Shown here: positions 1-6,269 of the stretch, in pieces | Numbering within the stretch: the stretch's first letter is position 1 | Layout: each line of letters opens with the position of its first letter | Assembly (NCBI GenBank): GCA_020723365.1 | Contig: DYJB01000113.1 | Coordinates: forward strand, 2,194 to 8,976 | From: Candidatus Aquidulcis sp. | Lineage (GTDB): Bacteria > Chloroflexota > Anaerolineae > Anaerolineales > E44-bin32 | Reading direction: 5' to 3' | Length of the DNA: 6,783 bases | Made by a program: the position numbers and the translations under genes | Notes under the pieces: generated by a model | Told to the model about the DNA's origin: nothing | Database searches by the model: none | The model's input: only the letters and a program-made list of their open reading frames with translations

Positions 1-1
1 C

Positions 2-787
2 GGCACGGAGGAGCAGAAGAAGGCCTTGCTCCCGCCGGTGGTCGAGGGCGATTGGAAGCCCTATGCTTCGGCCTTCGTAGAACCCAACCTCGACTTCGCA
101 CCGGCGGAGATGCGCACCACCGCAGCGCGTTCGAACGGGTCGTACGTGCTGAACGGCGTCAAGACGATGGTGCCTTTTGCAGCGCAGGCCGCCGGACTGC
201 TGGTGTATGCCTCCCTGGACGGCAAGACCCAGGCGTTCGTCGTCCCGCCCGGATCGGCAGGATTGAAGGTGGGCGACCGCGAGGCGTGGTGCGGGTTGAA
301 CGCCCTGCCGACGCACCGGCTGACGCTGGAGGGCGTGAAGGTGCCGGCCGACGCCCGCTTGGGCGGTGAATCCGGGCACGATGCGCAGCTCCTGATCGCC
401 GCCACGCAGACCGCCACCGCCGCCCTGGCCATCGGCCTGGCCCGCGCCGCCTACGAGTACGCGCTGGCGTATGCCAAGGACCGCACCGTCTTCGGGACGG
501 CCATTGCCCAGAAGCAGTCGATTGCCTTCATGCTGGCCGAGATGGCCACCGACATCGAGGCGATCCGCCTGCTGGCCTGGGAGGCAGCCTGGCTGCTGGA
601 TCAAGGCAAGGACGCCGCCCAGGCGGCCCTGATGGCCGTTCTGGGCGGAGCCGACTGCGCCATGATGGTGACCGACCGCGCCGTCCAGATCCTGGGAGGG
701 CACGGCTACATCCGCGAGCATCCGGTCGAGCGCTGGATGCGCAACGGGCGTGGCGTGCCGAATTTCCCGGGCCTGGCCATGGTCTAG
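2..787 (+). CDS. Acyl-CoA dehydrogenase family protein, 5'-partial, lacking the C-terminal catalytic segment
   Basis: The last 261 residues of an acyl-CoA dehydrogenase (ACAD) are visible; the reading frame is open to the left edge and roughly 110-120 N-terminal residues are missing. The fragment opens with GTEEQKKALLPP, typical of the end of the ACAD N-terminal helical domain. The middle beta domain follows (about residues 22-122, with VEP and RTTA). The C-terminal helical domain has the FAD-contacting R161-x-x-F-G and AVQILGGHGYIREHPVERW (residues 227-245). The protein then stops with RNGRGVPNFPGLAMV, so the usual Y-E-G-T segment with the catalytic Glu is absent, and T-E-P-x-x-G-S-D is replaced by VEPNLDFAP. 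By ungapped alignment back from R161, the alternative base position used by isovaleryl-CoA dehydrogenase is Thr135. Inference: this is the non-catalytic but FAD-binding subunit of a heteromer with the next gene, 20 bp downstream. Family assignment is secure; substrate is unknown. Confidence 0.93.
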   Translation, partial: GTEEQKKALLPPVVEGDWKPYASAFVEPNLDFAPAEMRTTAARSNGSYVLNGVKTMVPFAAQAAGLLVYASLDGKTQAFVVPPGSAGLKVGDREAWCGLNALPTHRLTLEGVKVPADARLGGESGHDAQLLIAATQTATAALAIGLARAAYEYALAYAKDRTVFGTAIAQKQSIAFMLAEMATDIEAIRLLAWEAAWLLDQGKDAAQAALMAVLGGADCAMMVTDRAVQILGGHGYIREHPVERWMRNGRGVPNFPGLAMV

Positions 788-796
788 GCGGGTGAT

Positions 797-803
797 GGGA
801 GGG
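797..803 (+). promoter_or_regulatory. Ribosome binding site of the second acyl-CoA dehydrogenase
   Basis: A purine run GGGAGGG in the 20-bp gap after the first dehydrogenase. It lies 4 nt before ATG at 808 but only 1 nt before the in-frame GTG at 805, so it favours the ATG start. Confidence 0.7.
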
Positions 804-807
804 TGTG

Positions 808-2067
808 ATGATCAGCTTTGAGATCCCCGACAAGGTCCGAAACACGGTCACGCTGATGACCATGGTCGCCGAGAACATGATGCGCCCCGTGGCGCGCTAC
901 TTCGACGACCACGAGCATGAGATCCCCTGGGACTACATCAACATGATGCACGACGCCAACAAGCAGATGGGCGGCGGCGGCTTCGTGCCATCGAGCGACA
1001 AGCCGAAGAAGGCGCCGGAAGGCGAGGCCCCCAAGAAGGAGGGACCGCGCATTGGCTACCAGCGCCTGGCTTACAGCGCCGAGGTCCTGTCGTGGGGGGA
1101 CACCGGCCTGTACCTGTGCTCGCCCGTCGGACTGCTGGGCGCCGCCGCCGTGGCGGCCACGGGCACACTCGAGCAGAAGCAGCTCTTCCTGACGCGCTTC
1201 GGGGGCGAGAAGCCGGTGCTGGACGCCATGGCGCTCACCGAGCCCCACGCCGGGTCGGCCATGCCGGCCGAAGTGCGCACCACGGCCGTGCGGGACGGGG
1301 ATTCGTGGGTCTTGAACGGCGAGAAGATCTTCGTCACAGCCGGGCACAAGGCGCTGGTCGACACGCAGGGCTTCGTGGTTGTGTGGGCGACGATCGATCC
1401 CTCCGCCGGGCGCGCCGGCGTGCGGCCCTTCGTGGTGGAGGCCGGGACGCCGGGCGGCCCCGTCACCAAGCGGGAGCACAAGCTGGGCATCCGCGCCAGC
1501 GACACGGCCTCGGTCGTGCTGCAGGACTGCCGCATCCCGCTCGACAACATCCTGGGCAGCCCGGAAGTCGAGAAGAAGTCGGGCGAGGGCTTCAAGGGCG
1601 CCATGGCGACCTTCGACGCCAGCCGCCCGATGGTGGCTGCCTCGGCGCTGGGCGTGGCGCGGGCGACCCTCGAAGCGGTCAAGGAGATGCTGGCCGCCCA
1701 TGGCGTCACCCTGCGGACCGGGATCCCGCGCAGCCGCATGACGAACACCGAGCGCGAAGTGATGGATATGGAGATCCTGCTGCGCTCGACGTGGCTGCTG
1801 GTCCTCAAGTCGGTGTGGATGATGGATGAGAAGAAGCCCAACAACCTGGAAGCGTCGATGGGCAAGGTGCGGGCCGGGGACGTGGTGGTCCGCATCACGC
1901 AGAAGGCGGTTGAACTGCTGGGGCCGCTGGGCTACTCGCGCGAGCACCTGGTCGAGAAGTGGTTCCGCGATGCCAAGATCAACGACCTGTATGAGGGGAC
2001 CGGCCAGATCAACCGGCTGATCATCGCCCGCCGCATCCTGGAGTACGGCCGGAACGAGCTGGCCTAG
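808..2067 (+). CDS. Acyl-CoA dehydrogenase, catalytic-Glu-bearing partner subunit
   Basis: A 419-residue ACAD family protein expected to introduce the alpha,beta double bond into an acyl-CoA using FAD. Visible ACAD features are LTEPHAGS (143-150) followed by RTTA in the beta domain, DCRIPLDNILG (240-250), ASRPMVAASALGVAR (271-285) and, near the C-terminus, FRDAKINDLYEGTGQINRL. In that last motif E396 corresponds to the catalytic base of medium-chain ACADs (Glu376). The other half of the FAD site is degraded. Where R-x-x-F-G belongs, ungapped alignment with the preceding protein gives H298-G-V-T-L, and Q-x-x-G-G-x-G is AVELLGPLG (367-375). A Lys/Pro/Glu-rich segment (about 61-81) sits in the N-terminal helical domain. 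The start at ATG 808 is chosen for its Shine-Dalgarno spacing; GTG at 805 would add one residue. The complementary losses relative to the upstream protein suggest an obligate heteromer. Substrate is not determinable from sequence. Confidence 0.95.
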   Translation: MISFEIPDKVRNTVTLMTMVAENMMRPVARYFDDHEHEIPWDYINMMHDANKQMGGGGFVPSSDKPKKAPEGEAPKKEGPRIGYQRLAYSAEVLSWGDTGLYLCSPVGLLGAAAVAATGTLEQKQLFLTRFGGEKPVLDAMALTEPHAGSAMPAEVRTTAVRDGDSWVLNGEKIFVTAGHKALVDTQGFVVVWATIDPSAGRAGVRPFVVEAGTPGGPVTKREHKLGIRASDTASVVLQDCRIPLDNILGSPEVEKKSGEGFKGAMATFDASRPMVAASALGVARATLEAVKEMLAAHGVTLRTGIPRSRMTNTEREVMDMEILLRSTWLLVLKSVWMMDEKKPNNLEASMGKVRAGDVVVRITQKAVELLGPLGYSREHLVEKWFRDAKINDLYEGTGQINRLIIARRILEYGRNELA

Positions 2068-2086
2068 GCGGCACCGGGGAAGTGGA

Positions 2087-2112
2087 CCGCGCCGATCGAG
2101 CCAACGGCGCGG
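2087..2112 (+). other. GC-rich hairpin directly upstream of the fadN ribosome binding site
   Basis: Inverted repeat CCGCGCCG (2087-2094) and CGGCGCGG (2105-2112) form a perfect 8-bp, all-G/C stem with a 10-nt loop. It ends one base before the Shine-Dalgarno sequence at 2114. No T tract follows, so it does not look like an intrinsic terminator. Within a transcript it could protect a processed 5' end or modulate translation of the next gene. GC-rich DNA yields such stems by chance, so function is unproven. Confidence 0.4.
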
Positions 2113-2113
2113 C

Positions 2114-2119
2114 AGGAGG
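2114..2119 (+). promoter_or_regulatory. Ribosome binding site deciding the fadN start
   Basis: A perfect AGGAGG, 7 nt before ATG at 2127. It decides against the upstream in-frame GTG at 2082, which would add 15 residues with no resemblance to the family N-terminus. Confidence 0.85.
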
Positions 2120-2126
2120 CATCTGC

Positions 2127-4583
2127 ATGCGCTACCAGATACGCAAAGCTGCCGTGATCGGCGGCGGGACGATGGGGGGCGGGATCGCCGCGCTGCTGGC
2201 CGGAATCGGGATCCCGACGCTGATCCTGGACATCGTTCCCGCCAAGCTCACCCCGGCGGAAGAGTCGGCCGGGCTGACGCTCAAGGACAAGGAGGTCCGC
2301 AACCGCATCGTCGAGGCGGGCTGGAAGGCGGTGGCCAAGGCCAAGCCGCCCTCGGTCCTCAGCGCCGAGTCGACCCGCCTGATCACGCTCGGCAACCTGG
2401 ACGACGACTTCGAGAAGCTGGCCGATGTCGATTGGATCATCGAGGCCGTCATCGAGAAGCTGGATGTCAAGCAGTCGCTCTTCGCCCGCATCGAGGCGGT
2501 GCGCAAGCCGACGACCCTCGTCTCGAGCAACACCTCCGGCCTGCCAATCGCCGCCATGGCCGAGGGACGCAGCCCGGCCTTCCAGGAGCACTTCCTGGGG
2601 ACGCACTTCTTCAACCCGCCGCGCTGGCTCAAACTGCTGGAGTTGATCCCGCACCCGAAGACGCTTCCGGAGGTGCTCAAGTTCATGACCGCCTTCGGGG
2701 AAGACGTGCTGGGGAAGGGCGTGGTGCTGTGCAAGGACACCCCCAACTTCATCGGCAACCGTCTGGCGAGCATCGGGGGGACGCAGGCGCTGGCCTACGC
2801 GCTGGACCACGGGTACACGGTCGAGGAGGTCGACAGCCTGACGGGAGAGCTGATCGGGCATCCCAACACGGCCACTTTCCGGCTGAACGATCTGATCGGG
2901 CTGGACGTCGTGCACCACGTGATGAGCAATCTGTATGACCTGGTGCCGGCGGACGAGTCGCGCGAGGTCCTCAAGCACCCCGGGGCGACGAAGCTGCTCG
3001 GGGCGATGCTCGAGCGCAAATGGCTGGGCAACAAGACCGACGTCGGCTTCTCCAAGAAGGTGATCAGCGAGAAGGGCGAGCGCGAGTTCTGGGTGCTGAA
3101 CCTGAAGACGCTCGCGCACGAGCCGCCCACGAAGCCGCGCTTCAAGCTGGTGGGGGAGGCGCGCAAGATCGAAGCACTGCCCGAGCGTCTGCGCTGGCTG
3201 ATGGACAAGGCCTTCGACGCCGAGGCACCGGAGGAGGACCGCCGGCTGGCGCGCTACCTGTGGGCCACGACGGCCTTTTCGCTGGCCTACGCCTCCCGTC
3301 GCGTCCCCGAGATCGCCGAGGACTTCGCCAGTGTCGACAATGCGGTGCGCTGGGGCTTCATGCACGAACTGGGGCCCTTCGAGATCTGGGACGCGCTGGG
3401 GGTCGCCTCGACTGTTGAACGCATGGAGGCCGACGGCTATGCCGTGGCGCCCTGGGTGAAGGAGATGCTGGCCGCCGGCTGCGCCACCTTCTATCAGCAG
3501 CAGGACGGCCGGGTGGTGGGGGTCTACGATCGGGGCAAGAAGGCCTATGCCCCGCTGGCGCCGGACGCCCGCAAGGTCAGCCTCGACGTGATCCGGGCGA
3601 GGCCGGGCGCCGTGATCAGAACCAACGGCTCCGCCAGCCTGATCGACATGGGCGACCGGGTGGGTCTGGTGGAGTTCCACTCCAAGGCCAACTCGCTCGA
3701 CCAGGACATCTTCGACATGTTCGTCACGGCGCTGGATGAAGCCGAGGAGGGACGGTTCGATGCCCTGGTCATCGGCAACGAGGGCAAGCACTTCTGCGCC
3801 GGGGCCAACGTGTTCGTGATCTGGATGGCCTCTCAACAGGGCGACTTCGAGCTGGTCGACGGGATGGTGCGCGGCATGCAGAGCGTGCTGATGCGCGTGC
3901 GTTACTTCCCCAAGCCGATCGTGGCCGCGCCGTTCGGAATGGTCCTGGGAGGCGGGGCCGAGGTGTCGATGGCCTGCAGCCGGCGCGTGGCGGCCGCCGA
4001 GACCTTCATCGGGCTGGTGGAGACCGGGTCCGTCGGGTTGATCCCGGCCGGGACCGGCACCAAGGAGACGCTGCGCCGGGTGGTCAACCCGGTGATGCGC
4101 ATCCCGAACGCCGACCCGATCTCGGTTATGCAGAAGGCTTTCGAGCAGCTGGCGACGGCTAAGGTGGCCACCGGCGCGCAGGAGGCCTTCGAGTTCGGCT
4201 ACTTCGGCCCGGGGGATCGCATCGTGATGAACCGCGACCACCTGCTGGCCGAAGCCAAGCGCACGGCGCTGGCGATGGTGGCCGAGGGCTATCGGCCACC
4301 GGCGCCGGAGATGATCTACGCCGCCGGGCGCGACGTGCTCTCCGCCCTGCGCGCCGCCATCTGGGGCCTGCGGCAGGCGGGCTGGGCGACCGAGCACGAC
4401 GCCGTCGTTGCCGGCAAGCTCGCCTGGCTGATGTGCGGCGGCGATCTGACGGAGCCGACGTGGGTACCGGAACAGTACATGCTGGACCTCGAACGCAAGG
4501 TGTTCATCGAGCTGTGCCATGAACCCAAGACGCTCGAACGCATGGCGCACCTGCTTCAGTTCAACAAGCCGTTGAGGAACTAG
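2127..4583 (+). CDS. fadN: FadN-type bifunctional 3-hydroxyacyl-CoA dehydrogenase / enoyl-CoA hydratase
   Basis: An 818-residue enzyme catalysing hydration of 2-enoyl-CoA and NAD+-dependent oxidation of the 3-hydroxyacyl-CoA. The N-terminal Rossmann domain (about 5-200) has the NAD motif AAVIGGGTMGGG, SSNTSGLP (S137), GTHFFNPP (H160), E172 in LLELIP and N211 in DTPNFIGNRL, matching the Ser/His/Glu/Asn set of this dehydrogenase family. Two 3HCDH C-terminal segments follow (about 205-310 and 375-470). The C-terminal crotonase domain (about 505-700) has HFCAGAN (oxyanion hole), LGGGAEVS (E612) and GLVE (E632), the two acid/base glutamates. The tail (about 700-818) ends in NKPLRN, as in Bacillus FadN. 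This dehydrogenase-first order is the reverse of E. coli FadB and typical of FadN (about 790 residues in B. subtilis). One odd point: the loop after E632 reads TGSVGLIPAGTG, about one residue longer than the usual form. It lies 59 bp after the dehydrogenase pair and 77 bp before the thiolase. Confident. Confidence 0.96.
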   Translation: MRYQIRKAAVIGGGTMGGGIAALLAGIGIPTLILDIVPAKLTPAEESAGLTLKDKEVRNRIVEAGWKAVAKAKPPSVLSAESTRLITLGNLDDDFEKLADVDWIIEAVIEKLDVKQSLFARIEAVRKPTTLVSSNTSGLPIAAMAEGRSPAFQEHFLGTHFFNPPRWLKLLELIPHPKTLPEVLKFMTAFGEDVLGKGVVLCKDTPNFIGNRLASIGGTQALAYALDHGYTVEEVDSLTGELIGHPNTATFRLNDLIGLDVVHHVMSNLYDLVPADESREVLKHPGATKLLGAMLERKWLGNKTDVGFSKKVISEKGEREFWVLNLKTLAHEPPTKPRFKLVGEARKIEALPERLRWLMDKAFDAEAPEEDRRLARYLWATTAFSLAYASRRVPEIAEDFASVDNAVRWGFMHELGPFEIWDALGVASTVERMEADGYAVAPWVKEMLAAGCATFYQQQDGRVVGVYDRGKKAYAPLAPDARKVSLDVIRARPGAVIRTNGSASLIDMGDRVGLVEFHSKANSLDQDIFDMFVTALDEAEEGRFDALVIGNEGKHFCAGANVFVIWMASQQGDFELVDGMVRGMQSVLMRVRYFPKPIVAAPFGMVLGGGAEVSMACSRRVAAAETFIGLVETGSVGLIPAGTGTKETLRRVVNPVMRIPNADPISVMQKAFEQLATAKVATGAQEAFEFGYFGPGDRIVMNRDHLLAEAKRTALAMVAEGYRPPAPEMIYAAGRDVLSALRAAIWGLRQAGWATEHDAVVAGKLAWLMCGGDLTEPTWVPEQYMLDLERKVFIELCHEPKTLERMAHLLQFNKPLRN

Positions 4584-4585
4584 CC

Positions 4586-4613
4586 GTCAGCGATCAGCGG
4601 TCAGCTATCAGCT
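4586..4613. repeat. Heptanucleotide tandem repeat, four units of (G/A)TCAGC(G/T)
   Basis: Four contiguous 7-bp units, GTCAGCG, ATCAGCG, GTCAGCT and ATCAGCT, begin three bases after the fadN stop codon. On the other strand they read (A/C)GCTGA(T/C). Looser copies of the core continue to about 4640 (for example CTGACAGCTTGAC). The pattern resembles the short tandemly repeated sequences scattered in intergenic DNA of some bacteria. The 3' half of the array is one arm of the hairpin at 4595-4621. Confidence 0.75.
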
Positions 4614-4621
4614 GACCGCTG
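4595..4621 (+). other. Perfect 12-bp intercistronic hairpin between fadN and the thiolase gene
   Basis: CAGCGGTCAGCT (4595-4606) is the exact reverse complement of AGCTGACCGCTG (4610-4621), with a 3-nt loop ATC. The stem is strong, but CTAGCTTGAAAC follows rather than a T run, so a classical intrinsic terminator is not supported. It could adjust the ratio of upstream to downstream message through pausing or RNase protection, or may simply be part of the repeat element it overlaps. Confidence 0.6.
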
Positions 4622-4660
4622 CTAGCTTGAAACTGACAGCTTGACTTCCAGGAGGTTCGT

Positions 4661-5830
4661 ATGCCTCAAGACGCAGTCATCGTATCCGGGGCGCGCACAG
4701 CCGTCGGGCGGGCGAAGAAGGGCACGCTGGCCACGTGCCGTCCGGAGGACATGGCGCGCGCCGCCATCCACGCCGCCTGGCAGAGGGCCGGCGACCTCGA
4801 CCCGGCACTGGCCGAGGACCTGATCCTCGGCTGCGCCTTTCCCGAAGGCAGCCAGGGGCTGAACGTCGCCCGCACCGTGGCGCTGCACGCGGGTTTCCCC
4901 GACAGCGTTCCCGGAATGACCATCAACCGCTTCTGGTCCTCCGGGCTGCAGGCGATCGCGCTGGCCTGCGAGCGGATCATCGCCGGTGGAGCCGACGTGA
5001 TTGTTGCCGGCGGCGTCGAGTCGATGAGCCTGGTGCCGATGACCGGCTTCCGCATCAGCCCGCATCCGGGGCTGGTGGTGGACATGCCGGAGTCGTACGT
5101 CAGCATGGGGCAGACGGCAGAGAACGTCGTCGCCAAGTACGGCATCGGCCGGGCGGACATGGATGAATTCGCCTACCACTCGCACCGCAAGGCTGCCGAG
5201 GCGCAGGCGGCCGGACGCTTCCAGGAGGAGATCGCACCCGTCGCCGTCACCACCACAACGCTGGATGGCACGCGTACGGTGTCCTTCGAGGTCGATGAGC
5301 TCGTCAGGCCGGAGACGACCGTTCAGGCGCTGGCGGCGCTCAAGCCGGCGTTCAAACCCGACGGTCTGGTGACGGCCGGGAACTCCTCGCCGCTGTCCGA
5401 TGGCGCGGCGGCGGCGGTTGTGATGTCGTCCGCCAGGGCGAAGGAGCTCAAGCTGAAGCCGCGCATGCGCTTCGTCGGCTATGCCGTCGCCGGAGTCTCA
5501 CCCGAGATCATGGGAATCGGACCGATTGAAGCCATCCCCAGGGTGCTCAAGCGCACAGGGCTGAAGCTGGCGGACATCGACTTGATCGAGCTCAACGAGG
5601 CCTTCGCCTCGCAGAGCCTGGCGGTGATCCGCACGCTGGGGCTCGACCCGGAGCGGGTGAACGTCAACGGAGGCGCCATCGCGCTGGGCCACCCGCTGGG
5701 CGCCACGGGCGCCAAGCTGACGGTGCAGGCGATGCACGAGGGCCGGCGGCGCAAGGCGCGCTACGTAATGGTGACCATGTGCATCGGCGGGGGAATGGGA
5801 GCGGCCGGCGTTTTCGAGATCCTCCACTAG
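4661..5830 (+). CDS. fadA: Thiolase (acetyl-CoA acyltransferase family) with the nucleophilic Cys replaced by Trp
   Basis: A 389-residue thiolase of normal family length, expected to cleave 3-ketoacyl-CoA with CoA as the last beta-oxidation step. ATG at 4661 follows AGGAGG (4650-4655) by 5 nt. The N-terminus DAVIVSGARTAVGRAKKG is canonical. Other family motifs are AGGVESMSLVPM (116-127), AGNSSPLSDGAAA (239-251), LNEAFASQ (311-318), GGAIALGHPLGATGAK (337-352, H344) and MCIGGGMGAAG (373-383, C374). The exception is the nucleophile motif: NRFWSSGLQAI (89-99) has W92, codon TGG at 4934-4936, where the family has Cys in NRFCSSG. C374, H344 and the NEAF Asn (N312) are intact. As written, the protein should not form the acyl-Cys intermediate. 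A TGC-to-TGG single-base change would explain this as a sequence error, a recent inactivating mutation or a real functional shift. The symbol reflects family and position after fadN; activity is doubtful. Confidence 0.92.
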   Translation: MPQDAVIVSGARTAVGRAKKGTLATCRPEDMARAAIHAAWQRAGDLDPALAEDLILGCAFPEGSQGLNVARTVALHAGFPDSVPGMTINRFWSSGLQAIALACERIIAGGADVIVAGGVESMSLVPMTGFRISPHPGLVVDMPESYVSMGQTAENVVAKYGIGRADMDEFAYHSHRKAAEAQAAGRFQEEIAPVAVTTTTLDGTRTVSFEVDELVRPETTVQALAALKPAFKPDGLVTAGNSSPLSDGAAAAVVMSSARAKELKLKPRMRFVGYAVAGVSPEIMGIGPIEAIPRVLKRTGLKLADIDLIELNEAFASQSLAVIRTLGLDPERVNVNGGAIALGHPLGATGAKLTVQAMHEGRRRKARYVMVTMCIGGGMGAAGVFEILH

Positions 5831-5879
5831 AATCCACGGCAACGCGACCGACGCCGACAACTACGATGAGGAGGCTTGC

Positions 5880-6212
5880 ATGCCCGACGACCTGACGCCC
5901 GAGATCCTGTTTTCCCGGATGCCCAAGGCCTTCCTGCCCGAGAAGGCGCCGGGCATGGACGCCGTCATCCTGTTCGACCTGTCCGGTGACCAGGGCGGCA
6001 AGTGGGTGGCGACCATCAAGGACGGCGCCTGCACCGTCACAAAGGGCACGGTCGACAACCCGAAGCTGACGCTGATGGCCGATGCCGTGGACTACGTCGG
6101 CGTCTTCACCGGCAAGGTCAATCCGATGGCGGCCTTTGGCGAGGGGAAGATCAAGCTCAAGGGCGACATCGGCCTGGCGATGAAGTTGATGAACATCTTC
6201 AAGATGAGCTGA
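5880..6212 (+). CDS. SCP2 sterol-binding domain protein
   Basis: A 110-residue, single-domain protein of the SCP2 family, small soluble proteins with a hydrophobic tunnel that bind sterols, fatty acids or acyl-CoAs. Visible features are the N-terminal helix (FSRMPKAFLPEKAPG), a strand with FDLSGDQGGKWVATIKDG, then CTVTKGTVDNPKLTLMADAVDYVGVFTGKV in successive pieces, and the closing family pattern NPMAAFGEGKIKLKGD followed by helix LAMKLMNIF. ATG at 5880 follows GAGGAGG (5868-5874) by 5 nt. There is no signal peptide or membrane segment, so it is cytoplasmic. It lies 49 bp after the thiolase and is the last visible gene of the operon. Inference: it carries lipid or acyl-CoA substrate to or between the beta-oxidation enzymes. 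The family is well supported; the ligand is unknown. Confidence 0.9.
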   Translation: MPDDLTPEILFSRMPKAFLPEKAPGMDAVILFDLSGDQGGKWVATIKDGACTVTKGTVDNPKLTLMADAVDYVGVFTGKVNPMAAFGEGKIKLKGDIGLAMKLMNIFKMS

Positions 6213-6214
6213 GC

Positions 6215-6256
6215 CCGGGTCACGCTCGCTCCAGACTGCGGTGTCTGTCGACCCGG
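6215..6256. other. Nested inverted repeats just after the SCP2 gene
   Basis: An outer pair, CCGGGTC (6215-6221) and GACCCGG (6250-6256), encloses an inner hairpin, CAGAC (6232-6236) and GTCTG (6243-6247), with a 6-nt loop. It begins two bases after the SCP2 stop codon. It could stabilise the operon's 3' end or contribute to termination. No T tract is present, and chance in GC-rich DNA is possible. Confidence 0.35.
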
Positions 6257-6269
6257 TGGGGGGTGTCCC

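Noticed and set aside
784..1947. 387-codon open frame on the - strand opposite the second dehydrogenase
   Set aside because: Same antisense shadow composition (runs of His, Arg and Gly) and no family resemblance; the + strand product is a clear ACAD.
2082..2126. Upstream GTG start for fadN adding 15 residues
   Set aside because: The added residues do not resemble the family N-terminus, while ATG 2127 has a perfect AGGAGG 7 nt upstream and the NAD motif begins at the expected distance.
2064..4550. Very long open frame (828 codons) on the - strand opposite fadN
   Set aside because: The encoded sequence is His/Arg/Gly/Leu-rich low complexity with no recognisable motif, as expected opposite a GC-rich gene whose third codon positions are mostly G/C. 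The + strand frame has full FadN motifs.
4595..4621. Intrinsic terminator splitting the operon before the thiolase
   Set aside because: The stem is good but no T tract follows, and the next gene continues in the same orientation with its own ribosome binding site and a fitting function.
4586..4640. Short CRISPR-like array
   Set aside because: The units are 7 bp and directly contiguous, with no spacers and no cas genes nearby.
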